Shown one piece after another: positions 1 through 6,272 of a DNA stretch of 38,444 bases. Position 1 is the first letter of the stretch. Each line of letters opens with the position of its first letter. The translations under genes were made by a program, and so were the position numbers. The notes beneath the pieces are model-generated. The model made no database searches. It was not told the origin of the DNA and worked only from the letters and a program-made list of their open reading frames with translations. Origin of the DNA: a virus; the IMG/VR virus record IMGVR_UViG_3300048833_000714, positions 1-38,444 of that record; one strand, 5' to 3'.

Positions 1-156
1 AAGAAGCACGCCACCGGCAAGGGCAATGCGGGCAAGGACGCGGTGATCGCTGCACTGCGCGCGGCGGGGCACGCGCCATCCGACGACAACGAGGCCGACG
101 CACTCGCGCTGCTGCGCTGGGCCATCGACCACCACTCGACGCTGCAGGAGGTCTGA
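1..156 (+). CDS. RuvC-like crossover junction endonuclease, C-terminal end (partial)
   Basis: Only the last 51 codons are in the window; the reading frame is open from base 1 and stops at 154-156. The visible part has a lysine- and glycine-rich stretch (ATGKGNAGKD) followed by DDNEADALALL. This is the typical C-terminal signature of phage RuvC-type Holliday junction resolvases, where the acidic DDNEADA residues are part of the metal-binding active site. The family resolves branched DNA during phage recombination or before packaging. The next gene starts two bases after the stop, so it is part of the same operon. The N-terminal half is outside the window, so the catalytic site cannot be checked in full. 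Confidence 0.75.
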   Translation, partial: KKHATGKGNAGKDAVIAALRAAGHAPSDDNEADALALLRWAIDHHSTLQEV

Positions 157-157
157 C

Positions 158-361
158 ATGAAGATCCCGACGCCGACCTATCGCTGCCCCTTGGGGCGCC
201 TGCAACCCGAGGTGGCCGACCTCGATGCGATGAAGCAACGCGGATGGCGCGACCAGCACATCCTGGTCGTCAACGTCGCGGACGAACGGCTGGACCTGAT
301 CGAGCGCGAGTTCGTGAAGGCCATCGGCGAACGCCTGTACGGAGGCGCGCGCCGTGGCTGA
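158..361 (+). CDS. small phage protein of unknown function (67 aa)
   Basis: The gene starts with ATG one base after the resolvase stop and its last codons overlap the next start by 8 bases, so translation is probably coupled. I do not recognise a domain. The product is a small soluble protein with an amphipathic C-terminal half (LDLIEREFVKAIGERLYG) and no membrane segment or cysteine pair. The position between a RuvC-like resolvase and a DUF6362-type protein is usual for small early/middle genes of temperate phages of beta- and gammaproteobacteria. A role in DNA binding or regulation is possible but not shown. Confidence 0.6.
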   Translation: MKIPTPTYRCPLGRLQPEVADLDAMKQRGWRDQHILVVNVADERLDLIEREFVKAIGERLYGGARRG

Positions 362-749
362 CCGGATCTGGACGATCGATGAAGTGGCTACACGCTTCGA
401 GGAAGCGGCCAGCACCAGCCGTCGCCTGCCGCCCGTGCGCGTGGCCGGCTACTTCAGCAGCTGGCCGGTGATCGCGCGCAACGCGTGGGAAGCGTTCTCG
501 GCCGACGAGAAGGTCTATCGCCCACTCCCACCATCGCCAGCCGCCATCGACCGTATGCTGGAGACGATGCACTGGGTGCAGTGGCTCGACGAGGAGCAGC
601 GCCACCTGGTGTGGATGCGCGCCAAGCGCTACGGCTGGCGCGATATCACGATCCGCTTCGCGTGCGATCGCAGTACGGCGTGGCGGCGTTGGCAGAGGGC
701 TCTGGAGATCGTGGTCGAGCGGCTCAATGCCAAGACTCTCGCGGCGTAG
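354..749 (+). CDS. DUF6362-type helix-turn-helix phage protein
   Basis: A 131-residue protein with two recognisable parts: an N-terminal piece with RLPPVRVAGYFSSWP, and a C-terminal piece with MLETMHWVQWL, then HLVWMRAKRYGWRDI and CDRSTAWRRWQRAL. The last segment reads as a helix-turn-helix in which STAWRRW would be the recognition helix. I recognise this as the DUF6362 family, found in many prophages of alpha-, beta- and gammaproteobacteria next to terminase or resolvase genes. Its function has not been established as far as I know; a regulator of late transcription or a packaging accessory is the natural guess. It overlaps the preceding gene by 8 bases and is the last gene of that operon. 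Confidence 0.7.
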   Translation: MADRIWTIDEVATRFEEAASTSRRLPPVRVAGYFSSWPVIARNAWEAFSADEKVYRPLPPSPAAIDRMLETMHWVQWLDEEQRHLVWMRAKRYGWRDITIRFACDRSTAWRRWQRALEIVVERLNAKTLAA

Positions 750-780
750 TCACCGAGTGGTAGCGTTTGGCGCAATTTTA

Positions 781-808
781 GCGACAGTGGGCGCATGCGT
801 GCGACAAT
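781..808 (+). promoter_or_regulatory. probable parDE promoter with internal palindrome
   Basis: A possible -35 (GCGACA, 781-786) and -10 (GACAAT, 803-808) are separated by 16 bases. The spacer contains the perfect 8-bp palindrome CGCATGCG at 792-799, a plausible operator for the dimeric ParD ribbon-helix-helix repressor, since such modules repress themselves. The start codon follows 30 bases downstream, with GAGG at 830-833 as its ribosome binding site. The -35 match is only 4 of 6, so the exact promoter is uncertain. Confidence 0.4.
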
Positions 809-838
809 AGGGCGTCAAAGCCAGCCAGCGAGGCTCAC

Positions 839-1108
839 ATGTCTGAACGCATCAACGCCCGCCTGTCCCAGCCCTTGGCCGAGTTCGTAGGTCGAATGGT
901 CGGCGAAGACGGCCTCTATGAAACGCCCAGCGAATACGTCCGCGATCTGATCCGCCGCGACATGGAACGGCGCGAGATCCCGTTCATGCAAGACGCCATC
1001 CTCTCCGGCTACCGCGATCTGTCCGCAGGGCGCGCGTTCGAGTCGAGCGGCGACTTCAAGACCGACATGGCCTTGCTCGACCAGAATGAAGCCAGCGGTT
1101 GGCGATGA
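839..1108 (+). CDS. parD: ParD-family antitoxin
   Basis: An 89-residue protein with the layout of ParD/CopG antitoxins. An N-terminal ribbon-helix-helix (INARLSQPLAEFVGRMV, then YETPSEYVRDLIRRDMERR) would bind the promoter as a dimer, and a charged C-terminal tail (GDFKTDMALLDQNEASGWR) would wrap the toxin. The SEYVRDLIRRD segment is the most diagnostic. Start: ATG at 839 with GAGG five bases upstream. The toxin start overlaps the stop as ATGA, the usual coupling in parDE operons. It neutralises the downstream ParE toxin and probably represses the operon through the palindrome at 792-799. In a prophage such modules stabilise the element or act in phage exclusion. Confidence 0.88.
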   Translation: MSERINARLSQPLAEFVGRMVGEDGLYETPSEYVRDLIRRDMERREIPFMQDAILSGYRDLSAGRAFESSGDFKTDMALLDQNEASGWR

Positions 1109-1461
1109 ATGTGCCAGCCGCGCGCTTCCTACTGACGCGACGGGCCGCTCTCGATTTGCGGTCGATTCATGAACGATCGAGCCGCCAATGGGGCGACGCC
1201 GTCGCAACACGCTACATCGCCGATCTCTACGCCGCGATGCAAGCGGCGGCAGCGAACCCCCAAACTGGTCGGTTGCGCCAGCCTCGTTCCGCGCCGTTCC
1301 TGATGGCTACGGCGCAGCGCCACTTCGTCATCTACGACATCATCCCGCAAGGTATCGCGGTGCTGACTATCCAGCATCAGGTGCGGGACATCGAAACCCT
1401 GATCGCCGAACTCACACCCGCATTCCTCGCCGAAGTCGAACGGTTGAAGCGAAAGCCCTGA
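1105..1461 (+). CDS. parE: ParE/RelE-family toxin
   Basis: A 118-residue protein of the RelE/ParE superfamily. The core contains AARFLLTRRAALDLRSIHERS at the N-terminus, RYIADLYAAMQ in the helical middle, and the strand HFVIYDIIPQGIAVLTIQHQVRD near the C-terminus, which matches the usual ParE ending with R-H-x-R/D positions. ParE toxins poison DNA gyrase; whether this one targets gyrase or mRNA cannot be read from the sequence. I chose the ATG at 1105 because it overlaps the antitoxin stop as ATGA; a TTG at 1099 in the same frame is possible but less likely. It forms one operon with parD. Confidence 0.85.
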   Translation: MNVPAARFLLTRRAALDLRSIHERSSRQWGDAVATRYIADLYAAMQAAAANPQTGRLRQPRSAPFLMATAQRHFVIYDIIPQGIAVLTIQHQVRDIETLIAELTPAFLAEVERLKRKP

Positions 1462-1503
1462 GAGCAGTTCAACGCGATTCCCGCCGACGCTTTCAGCCCG
1501 TAG

Positions 1504-1523
1504 TGTTTTAGCGTGTTTTAGCG
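1504..1523 (+). repeat. tandem 10-bp direct repeat
   Basis: TGTTTTAGCG occurs twice in a row (1504-1513 and 1514-1523). Its core TTTTAGCG also lies at 776-783, just upstream of the parDE promoter, in the same orientation, so the toxin-antitoxin operon is flanked by this octamer. It could be a binding site or a remnant of the junction where parDE was inserted; the match is short enough that chance is possible. Confidence 0.5.
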
Positions 1524-1625
1524 CGATGCTCGCCGCGATAGCGGTCATGGTGGGACATGCGCGGCGATGAGGCCACGCAACATTTTCGGCGATCAGGCGT
1601 AGGATTCAATCCATGCTCGGTGGCA

Positions 1626-1658
1626 GTGGCGATGAAGCCACAGTGGCTTCGAAGCCAC
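1626..1658. repeat. nested inverted repeats around a 16-bp perfect palindrome
   Basis: Bases 1643-1658 form a perfect 16-bp palindrome, GTGGCTTCGAAGCCAC. The half-site GAAGCCAC is also at 1634-1641, so 1634-1650 is a second inverted repeat (8-bp arms, 1-base centre), and GTGGC at 1626-1630 can pair with the same arm. Three alternating half-sites of this kind look more like a cooperative protein-binding site than a terminator, since no T tract follows. Confidence 0.6.
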
Positions 1659-1718
1659 GCTCTCCGGGGAAGAAATGGGTCCTTCCTGGGGAAAGGTCCA
1701 TACGGGGGGGAACAGCGC

Positions 1719-1735
1719 GACGCTTGCCTAGCGTC
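1719..1735. repeat. short perfect hairpin
   Basis: GACGCT and AGCGTC form a perfect 6-bp stem around the five-base loop TGCCT. No T tract follows, so it is not an obvious terminator. It lies directly before the GGTTCGCA repeat array and may belong to the same functional region. Confidence 0.45.
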
Positions 1736-1738
1736 AGG

Positions 1739-1785
1739 GTGCGAACTGAGGTTCGCAGGGTTCGCAGGTTCGCACCGGTTCGCAC
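1739..1785 (+). repeat. four direct copies of GGTTCGCA with one inverted partner
   Basis: GGTTCGCA is found at 1750-1757, 1759-1766, 1767-1774 and 1777-1784, that is, at steps of 9, 8 and 10 bases, close to one helical turn. The reverse complement GTGCGAAC at 1739-1746 pairs with GTTCGCAC at 1778-1785, so the array is bounded by an inverted repeat. Iteron-like spacing suggests binding of a protein to one face of the DNA, for instance a ParB-like protein, a repressor or terminase; none of these is proven. Confidence 0.6.
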
Positions 1786-1806
1786 TTCCCCATCGATTCC
1801 ACTCCG

Positions 1807-1835
1807 CCCGCCACGGCTTTCGTCGGCGGGTTTTT
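1807..1835 (+). terminator. intrinsic terminator before the methyltransferase operon
   Basis: CCCGCC (1807-1812) pairs with GGCGGG (1825-1830), the stem being extended by ACG/CGT around a GCTTT loop, and five T follow directly (1831-1835). It would end transcription arriving from parDE. An AGGA ribosome binding site and the GTG start of the methyltransferase come just after it. The same kind of arrangement recurs at 30422-30462. Confidence 0.7.
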
Positions 1836-1856
1836 CATTTTCAGGATCCGTCCCGC

Positions 1857-3260
1857 GTGAATCCGCTGCACGTCGAGTACCGCCAGGTCGAGACGCTGAT
1901 CCCCTATGCCCGCAATCCGCGCACGCACAACGATGCGCAGATTGCCAAGATTGCCGCCAGCATCGTCGAGTTTGGCTGGACCACGCCGATCCTGGTCGAT
2001 GCGGGCCACGGTCTCATCGCCGGTCACGGGCGCTTGGCGGCCGCGCGCAAGCTGGGGCTGGCCGATGTGCCGGTGATCGAGCTGACCCACCTGACGCCAG
2101 CGCAGAAGCGCGCGTACGTGATCGCCGATAACCGCCTGGCGCTCGACGCCGGCTGGGATGAGGAACTGCTGGCGCTGGAGTTGACCGACCTCACCGAGGC
2201 CGGATTCGATCTCGCGCTGACCGGCTTCGATGACGCCGAGTTGCAATCGCTGCTCAGCGACGCCGAGGCTGGCGACCCGGAGGATCGCGACGAACCGGCG
2301 CAGGAAGACGATGAAGCCGATCAGGTGCCCGAGGCGCCAACTGTCGCGGTTTCCCGCCCCGGCGATGTCTGGCTGCTCGGCGCGCATCGCCTGATCTGTG
2401 GCGACGCCGCGGACCGCGGCGTGATCGCCGCACTGATGCAGGACGACCGAGCGCAGTTGTGCTTCACCTCGCCGCCCTACGGCAACCAGCGCGACTACAC
2501 GTCCGGTGGCATCGCCGACTGGGATGCTCTGATGCGCGGTGTGTTCGCCGATCTGCCCATGGCCGACGACGGCCAGGTCCTCGTCAACCTCGGTCTGATC
2601 CACCGCGACAACGAGTTCATCGCCTACTGGGACGGCTGGCTCGGTTGGATGCGCACGCAGGGCTGGCGTCGCTTCGCGTGGTACGTCTGGGACCAGGGAC
2701 CCGGCATGCCGGGCGACTGGGCTGGTCGCCTCGCGCCGAGCTTCGAGTTTGTCTTCCACTTCAACCGCGACACCCGCAAGCCGAACAAGATCGTGCCCTG
2801 CAAATTCGCCGGGCAAGACACCCACCTGCGCCCCGATGGATCGTCCACCGCCATGCGCGGCAAGGACGGCGACGTCGGTGGCTGGACCCATGCAGGCCAG
2901 CCGACGCAGGACCATCGCATCCCGGATTCGGTCATCCGGGTCATGCGTCACAAAGGCAAGATCGGCGAAGGCATCGACCACCCCGCCGTGTTCCCGGTGG
3001 CGCTGCCGCAGTTCGTTATCGAGGCCTACTCGGCTGAGGGCGAGATCGTGTTCGAACCGTTCTGCGGCTCGGGCACGACGATCCTCGCAGCGCAGCGCAC
3101 CGGCCGCCTCGCGCGCGCCGTGGAGATCGCGCCGGAGTATGTGGACGTGGCCGTGCGTCGCTTCCAGCAACAGTTTCCAAACGAGCCGGTGCGCCTCCTG
3201 GCCACCGGCCAACCCTTTGCTGAGGTCGCCGCTGCGCGCGCCGCGCCGGAGGCGATGTGA
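1857..3260 (+). CDS. ParB-domain DNA methyltransferase 1 (SPPY type)
   Basis: A 467-residue fusion. Residues about 1-130 are a ParB/Srx-like nuclease-fold domain (LIPYARNPRTHNDAQI, GWTTPILVDAGHGLIAGHGR, VIADNRLAL). From about 165 on it is a class beta DNA methyltransferase with catalytic motif SPPY at 205-208 before the AdoMet-binding motif FCGSGTT at 402-408. An S-P-P-Y motif is most often found in N4-cytosine enzymes, although adenine methylation is not excluded. Start: GTG at 1857, after a terminator and with AGGA ten bases upstream; an upstream in-frame ATG at 1557 would read through the terminator and repeats. The gene overlaps the next one by 4 bases. ParB-methyltransferase fusions are common in phages and are thought to protect phage DNA from restriction; no matching nuclease gene is present. 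Confidence 0.85.
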   Translation: MNPLHVEYRQVETLIPYARNPRTHNDAQIAKIAASIVEFGWTTPILVDAGHGLIAGHGRLAAARKLGLADVPVIELTHLTPAQKRAYVIADNRLALDAGWDEELLALELTDLTEAGFDLALTGFDDAELQSLLSDAEAGDPEDRDEPAQEDDEADQVPEAPTVAVSRPGDVWLLGAHRLICGDAADRGVIAALMQDDRAQLCFTSPPYGNQRDYTSGGIADWDALMRGVFADLPMADDGQVLVNLGLIHRDNEFIAYWDGWLGWMRTQGWRRFAWYVWDQGPGMPGDWAGRLAPSFEFVFHFNRDTRKPNKIVPCKFAGQDTHLRPDGSSTAMRGKDGDVGGWTHAGQPTQDHRIPDSVIRVMRHKGKIGEGIDHPAVFPVALPQFVIEAYSAEGEIVFEPFCGSGTTILAAQRTGRLARAVEIAPEYVDVAVRRFQQQFPNEPVRLLATGQPFAEVAAARAAPEAM

Positions 3261-4498
3261 GCGTGTCCTGGCTGGCCGACAAGATCGCGCCCTGGCCCAC
3301 CGATAAACTGATCCCCTACGCACGCAACGCCCGCACCCATTCAGACGCGCAGATCGCACAGATCGCCGCGAGCATCGTTGAGTTCGGTTGGACCAATCCG
3401 ATTCTCGCCGGCAGCGATGGGGTCATCGTCGCCGGCCATGGACGACTGGCCGCGGCACAGAAGCTCGGGCTGCTGTCTGTACCCGTGGTCGTGCTCGACC
3501 ATCTCACGCCGACGCAGCGTCGCGCCCTGGTGATCGCGGACAACCGCATCGCCGAGAACGCCGAGTGGGACGAAGCCATGCTTCGCGTGGAGTTGGCCGA
3601 CCTGCAGGACGAAGGCTTCGATCTCGACCTGACCGGCTTCGACGCCGACGCACTGGCCGAGTTGATGGCGGGCGACGAGCAAGATTTCGACGGCCAGTGC
3701 GACGAGGATGCCGTGCCCGAGGTCGGCGAGACACCAATCTCGCGTCCGGGCGACATCTGGATCCTGGGCAAGCACCGGCTGCTCTGCGGCGACGCGACGG
3801 TGGCCGCGAGCTACGACACGCTGCTCGAGGGCGAGGCGGCAGACATGGTGTTCACCGACCCGCCCTACAACGTGAACTACGCCAACAGCGCCAAGGACAA
3901 GCTACGCGGCAAGGATCGCGCGATCCTCAACGACAACCTCGGCGAGGCCTTCTACGACTTCTTGCTGGCGGCGCTGACGCCGATCCTGGCTCACTGTCGC
4001 GGCGCCGTTTACGTCGCCATGTCCTCGAGCGAACTCGACGTGCTGCAGGCCGCATTCCGCGCGGCGGGCGGCAAGTGGTCGACCTTCATCATTTGGGCCA
4101 AGCATACGTTCACCCTAGGACGCGCCGACTACCAACGTCAGTACGAGCCGATCTTGTACGGTTGGCCCGAGGGCAGCGAGCGCCATTGGTGCGGCGACCG
4201 CGACCAGAGCGACGTGTGGAGCATCAAGAAGCCGCAGAAGAACGACTTGCATCCCACCATGAAGCCGGTCGAGCTGGTCGAGCGCGCGCTGCGCAACAGC
4301 TCGCGCCCCGGCGATGTGGTGCTCGATCCGTTCGGCGGTTCGGGCACCACGCTGATCGCCGCCGAAAAGTCCGGGCGGGTGGCGCGGTTAATGGAGCTTG
4401 ATCCCAAGTACGTCGACGTCATCGTGCGCCGGTGGGAGGAGTTCACCGGCAAGCAGGCTATCCGCGAGGCGGCAGCCCAGGAAGAGTGCGCCAGTTGA
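3257..4498 (+). CDS. ParB-domain DNA methyltransferase 2 (DPPY type)
   Basis: A 413-residue paralogue of the preceding gene. The N-terminal ParB-like domain is very similar (LIPYARNARTHSDAQIAQI, GWTNPIL, VIVAGHGRLAAAQKLGL, VIADNRIAENAEWDE), but the methyltransferase half has DPPY at 201-204 and GGSGTT at 360-365. D-P-P-Y is the usual motif of N6-adenine methyltransferases, so the two neighbours probably methylate different bases or sites. The GTG start overlaps the previous stop (GTGA), which shows co-translation; GTG at 3263 is an alternative. At its 3' end it overlaps a small minus-strand gene by 41 bases. Likely role: modification of phage DNA as an orphan methyltransferase. Confidence 0.88.
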   Translation: MSVSWLADKIAPWPTDKLIPYARNARTHSDAQIAQIAASIVEFGWTNPILAGSDGVIVAGHGRLAAAQKLGLLSVPVVVLDHLTPTQRRALVIADNRIAENAEWDEAMLRVELADLQDEGFDLDLTGFDADALAELMAGDEQDFDGQCDEDAVPEVGETPISRPGDIWILGKHRLLCGDATVAASYDTLLEGEAADMVFTDPPYNVNYANSAKDKLRGKDRAILNDNLGEAFYDFLLAALTPILAHCRGAVYVAMSSSELDVLQAAFRAAGGKWSTFIIWAKHTFTLGRADYQRQYEPILYGWPEGSERHWCGDRDQSDVWSIKKPQKNDLHPTMKPVELVERALRNSSRPGDVVLDPFGGSGTTLIAAEKSGRVARLMELDPKYVDVIVRRWEEFTGKQAIREAAAQEECAS

Positions 4499-4682
4499 AT
4501 CGGCGCGCAGGCGCTTTGGCGTCTTCCTCCTCCGCGATCCGCCGCAGCAGTTGCATGGTGGGGAGATCGCGGGGCAGCACCGTGCACATCAAGCGCACGG
4601 CCTGTTCGACGGAGACGTCGGGACGCCGGTTGGCCATCAGCCACCGCAGCGCCTGCTCCCGTTCGGTGGCAGGCGTGCCCAT
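4458..4682 (-). CDS. small cargo protein of unknown function (74 aa)
   Basis: A 74-residue reading frame translated from ATG at 4682, which overlaps the stop of the upstream 122-residue gene as TGATG, so the two are probably translated together. The protein is charged and helical in appearance (EREQALRWLMANRRPDVSVEQ, LPTMQLLRRIAEEEDAKAP). I do not recognise a family. Its 3' end lies within the last 41 bases of the convergent methyltransferase gene, a sign that the minus-strand block was placed tightly against it. No terminator is seen at its end. Confidence 0.55.
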   Translation of the reverse strand: MGTPATEREQALRWLMANRRPDVSVEQAVRLMCTVLPRDLPTMQLLRRIAEEEDAKAPARRFNWRTLPGLPPRG

Positions 4683-5050
4683 CAGGCGGCCATTTCGGCG
4701 CAGATTTCGCAGTGGATCACAAACCCGGCCAGGTAAGGCAGGCCCCGCGGGATCCCGTAGTCCAGGCTGGTCCTGCGGCCAATCGTCCAGGCCATCCACT
4801 TGCTTGTGGCGGCGTTGATAGCGTCCGACAGGCTGTGGCCATCGTCGAGAGCATCGAGGACGTCGTCCGCGAAGTGGCGACCAAATCGGCTGTCGAGGAA
4901 CACGCGCACGGTGTCGATGGACTCGCCGGTGGCGTCGGCGATTGCGATCAAGGCCAGGGGCCATGCGGCTTCGGCGTGCTCGTTCATCGTGCCGTAAAAG
5001 CCCCAACCCTCGTTGCGGGTGGTGGGGAGGTTCTGGGTGGTCTGGGTCAT
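4682..5050 (-). CDS. conserved cargo protein of unknown function (122 aa)
   Basis: The start is ATG at 5050, with AGGAG shortly upstream; an in-frame start further upstream would run through the conserved promoter-like element at 5084-5115. The protein begins MTQTTQNLPTTRNEGWGFYG, contains an acidic middle region with a DALDDGHSLSDAI segment and ends in a piece with two cysteines (FVIHCEICAEMAA). The style, with an N-terminal NEGWGFYGT box, recalls small proteins found on integrative elements and plasmids of Xanthomonadales and pseudomonads, but I cannot name a domain. It is the first gene of a two-gene unit with the 74-residue protein. Confidence 0.65.
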   Translation of the reverse strand: MTQTTQNLPTTRNEGWGFYGTMNEHAEAAWPLALIAIADATGESIDTVRVFLDSRFGRHFADDVLDALDDGHSLSDAINAATSKWMAWTIGRRTSLDYGIPRGLPYLAGFVIHCEICAEMAA

Positions 5051-5083
5051 GGCGGACTCCTTGGGGTGGGTGGCGACAAGCCC

Positions 5084-5115
5084 ATGAACGCGCTGTTCGA
5101 GAGAGAAGCCAAGCG
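5084..5115 (-). promoter_or_regulatory. conserved 32-bp promoter-like element, copy A
   Basis: Read on the minus strand the element is CGCTTGGCTTC, six variable bases, then GAACAGCGCGTTCAT. TTGGCT would be the -35 and GTTCAT the -10, with exactly 17 bases between them. The start codon of the 122-residue gene lies about 33 bases past the -10. GAAC and GTTC form an inverted repeat with a five-base centre, a possible operator. Copies B, C and D have the same length and spacing upstream of other minus-strand genes. A small palindrome (CGAAGA/TCTTCG, 5122-5134) lies between this element and the end of the previous gene. Confidence 0.65.
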
Positions 5116-5151
5116 TTCTGCCGAAGAATCTTCGAACAGATTGGCGCGCCT

Positions 5152-5364
5152 TCAATCAACGATCTCGAAGCTCCCCGGCGCGTTGCCCTCGGCATCGGAC
5201 AACAGAATCAGCGTCTGACGCCGCCCGTTGGGAAGCGTGATGACTAGACCGAAGTACTCCTGGTCGAAGGCATCTTCGACGGGGCCGGTCCGCGCCAGTG
5301 CAGTGATCGTGCCGCCCACCAACGGGTGCAGTTGCTGCAGGTGGAATTCGACGTTGCTCAGCAT
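5152..5364 (-). CDS. small cargo protein of unknown function (70 aa)
   Basis: A 70-residue protein starting MLSNVEFHLQQLHPLVGG from ATG at 5364, with GAGG about nine bases upstream. It contains DAFDQEYFGLVITLPNGRRQ and ends LLSDAEGNAPGSFEIVD. The pattern of short strands suggests a small beta-rich domain, but I do not recognise the family. It begins ten bases after the DUF6900 gene stops and has no promoter-like element of its own, so it should be the second gene of that transcript. Confidence 0.6.
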   Translation of the reverse strand: MLSNVEFHLQQLHPLVGGTITALARTGPVEDAFDQEYFGLVITLPNGRRQTLILLSDAEGNAPGSFEIVD

Positions 5365-5374
5365 GGTCTGGGCC

Positions 5375-5596
5375 TCAATTGGCGGTGTGGGGAACGTGGG
5401 TTTCGGGCTGGTGCTGCGCCGCCTCGGCCAGCCTGCGGCCTTCCGCGAGTCCGGCGTCAAACGCCGCCTGCAGCGCGTCATACAGGCACCCGACGCCGAC
5501 GTCGTGGAAGTCCAGGCTGTCGCGGTGGCGCGTCTCCAAGGTCTCGATGGAGAGGTGCGTCTGGGCGATGCGGGAGAAGAGTTCGTTGGTGTTCAT
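5375..5596 (-). CDS. DUF6900 domain protein
   Basis: A 73-residue protein starting MNTNELFSRIAQTHLSIETL followed by ETRHRDSLDFHDVGVGCLYDA. This is the DUF6900 signature, known from small proteins on plasmids, integrative elements and some phages; the biochemical role is unknown. Start: ATG at 5596 with GGAG upstream. The conserved 32-bp element (copy B, 5630-5661) lies about 34 bases before the start, and the 70-residue gene follows after ten bases. Confidence 0.8.
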   Translation of the reverse strand: MNTNELFSRIAQTHLSIETLETRHRDSLDFHDVGVGCLYDALQAAFDAGLAEGRRLAEAAQHQPETHVPHTAN

Positions 5597-5629
5597 GCCG
5601 GGGCTCCGGAGTAGTTGGGTGACAACCCC

Positions 5630-5661
5630 ATGAACGCGCTGTTCAATCGGGAAGCCAAGCG
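5630..5661 (-). promoter_or_regulatory. conserved 32-bp promoter-like element, copy B
   Basis: This copy has the same -35 (TTGGCT), 17-base spacer and -10 (GTTCAT) as copies A, C and D. It serves the DUF6900 gene. Its -35 part lies inside the long hairpin at 5646-5681, so terminator and promoter overlap here. Confidence 0.65.
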
Positions 5662-5681
5662 TTTTCGCTGGGCTTCCCGAT
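5646..5681 (-). terminator. long hairpin after the DUF3489 gene
   Basis: ATCGGGAAGCC (5646-5656) and GGCTTCCCGAT (5671-5681) form a perfect 11-bp stem, continued after one mismatch by AGC/GCT around the loop GTTTTC. It begins six bases past the stop codon of the DUF3489 gene, the right place for a terminator, but no T tract follows on the minus strand. It overlaps promoter-like element B, so a protein-binding or attenuation role is also possible. Confidence 0.55.
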
Positions 5682-5687
5682 CTTGTT

Positions 5688-6272
5688 TCAGGCGGCGCGG
5701 TAGATCCGCTCCGCGCCCGGGACTTTCTCGGACGTCAGCGTCATGCCGAGCTTCTTCTTGAAGGCGCCGGCAAAAGTGCCGCGCACGGTGTGCTGCTGCC
5801 ATCCGGTGGCATCGCAGATCTGGCGGATGGTCGCGCCCTCGGGACGCTGGAGCATGCGGATGACTTCCGCCTGCTTGCTGTTCTCGCGCGTGCGCGGCGT
5901 CGCCGGGGCCGTGAACGACGCCTCGGCGGTGGCCACGTCGCCTTCGATGCCCACATCAGGCGCGGGGTTGGCGTCCGGCGCGGTCGCGCCTTCGGCCGCG
6001 GCGATGACCGCGTCCAGCTTGGCGACAAAGGCGGAGATCCGAGGGTTGTTGATCTCGGGACGCGGCACGCGGAGTGCGTCGTAGCCCTCGGCGGCGACGC
6101 TCCAACCCTCGCCATTGGGCGTGATCAGTGCGCGGTTGAACAGGCCGTCCAGCACCTTGGCCCGCGCGCCGCCCTTGATGTTGTCGGGGAATCGTTCTAC
6201 GCGGCCTTGGGTGTGTTCGATGGCGGCGGCCAGGATGAAGTGCTGCGTCGGGGTCAGTGGATTGGTGCTCAT
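5688..6272 (-). CDS. DUF3489 domain protein
   Basis: A 194-residue protein. The N-terminal part (LTPTQHFILAAAIEHTQGRV, LDGLFNRALI) looks like a winged-helix-type segment. A low-complexity Ala/Pro/Thr linker follows at about 90-125, then the DUF3489 domain: RENSKQAEVIRMLQRPEGAT, IRQICDATGWQQHTVRGTFA, GAFKKKLGMTL. That domain is a small helix-turn-helix found in many proteobacterial mobile elements, so DNA binding is likely. Start: ATG at 6272 with GGAGA upstream; element C (6308-6339) provides a promoter about 36 bases before it. It could be the regulator that reads the conserved 32-bp elements, but this is only a guess from proximity. Confidence 0.85.
   Translation of the reverse strand: MSTNPLTPTQHFILAAAIEHTQGRVERFPDNIKGGARAKVLDGLFNRALITPNGEGWSVAAEGYDALRVPRPEINNPRISAFVAKLDAVIAAAEGATAPDANPAPDVGIEGDVATAEASFTAPATPRTRENSKQAEVIRMLQRPEGATIRQICDATGWQQHTVRGTFAGAFKKKLGMTLTSEKVPGAERIYRAA

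Larger units (their letters stand above)
1462..1856. other. 395-base region without a gene, rich in palindromes and short repeats
   Basis: The frame of the downstream methyltransferase stays open through most of this stretch, but the 100 extra residues it would add have no domain character and would run through an intrinsic terminator, so I treat the region as non-coding. It contains, in order: a tandem 10-bp repeat (1504-1523), overlapping inverted repeats (1626-1658), a hairpin (1719-1735), a four-copy octamer repeat with an inverted partner (1739-1785) and a terminator (1807-1835). It may hold operator sites, a structured RNA or a packaging-related recognition region. Confidence 0.6.

Noticed and set aside
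1719-1735. Hairpin as intrinsic terminator of parDE
   Set aside because: No T tract follows; the stem with T5 at 1807-1835 fits better.
1739-1785. GGTTCGCA array as part of a tRNA T-arm or tRNA gene
   Set aside because: No cloverleaf can be drawn around it, and the octamer is repeated tandemly.
1557-1856. N-terminal extension of the first methyltransferase from ATG at 1557
   Set aside because: It has no domain character, crosses palindromes, an octamer array and an intrinsic terminator, and the GTG at 1857 starts exactly at the ParB-like domain.
1734-3359. 541-residue minus-strand reading frame opposite the methyltransferases
   Set aside because: It is antisense to two clear genes and of the kind expected from GC-rich codon bias; no recognisable domain.
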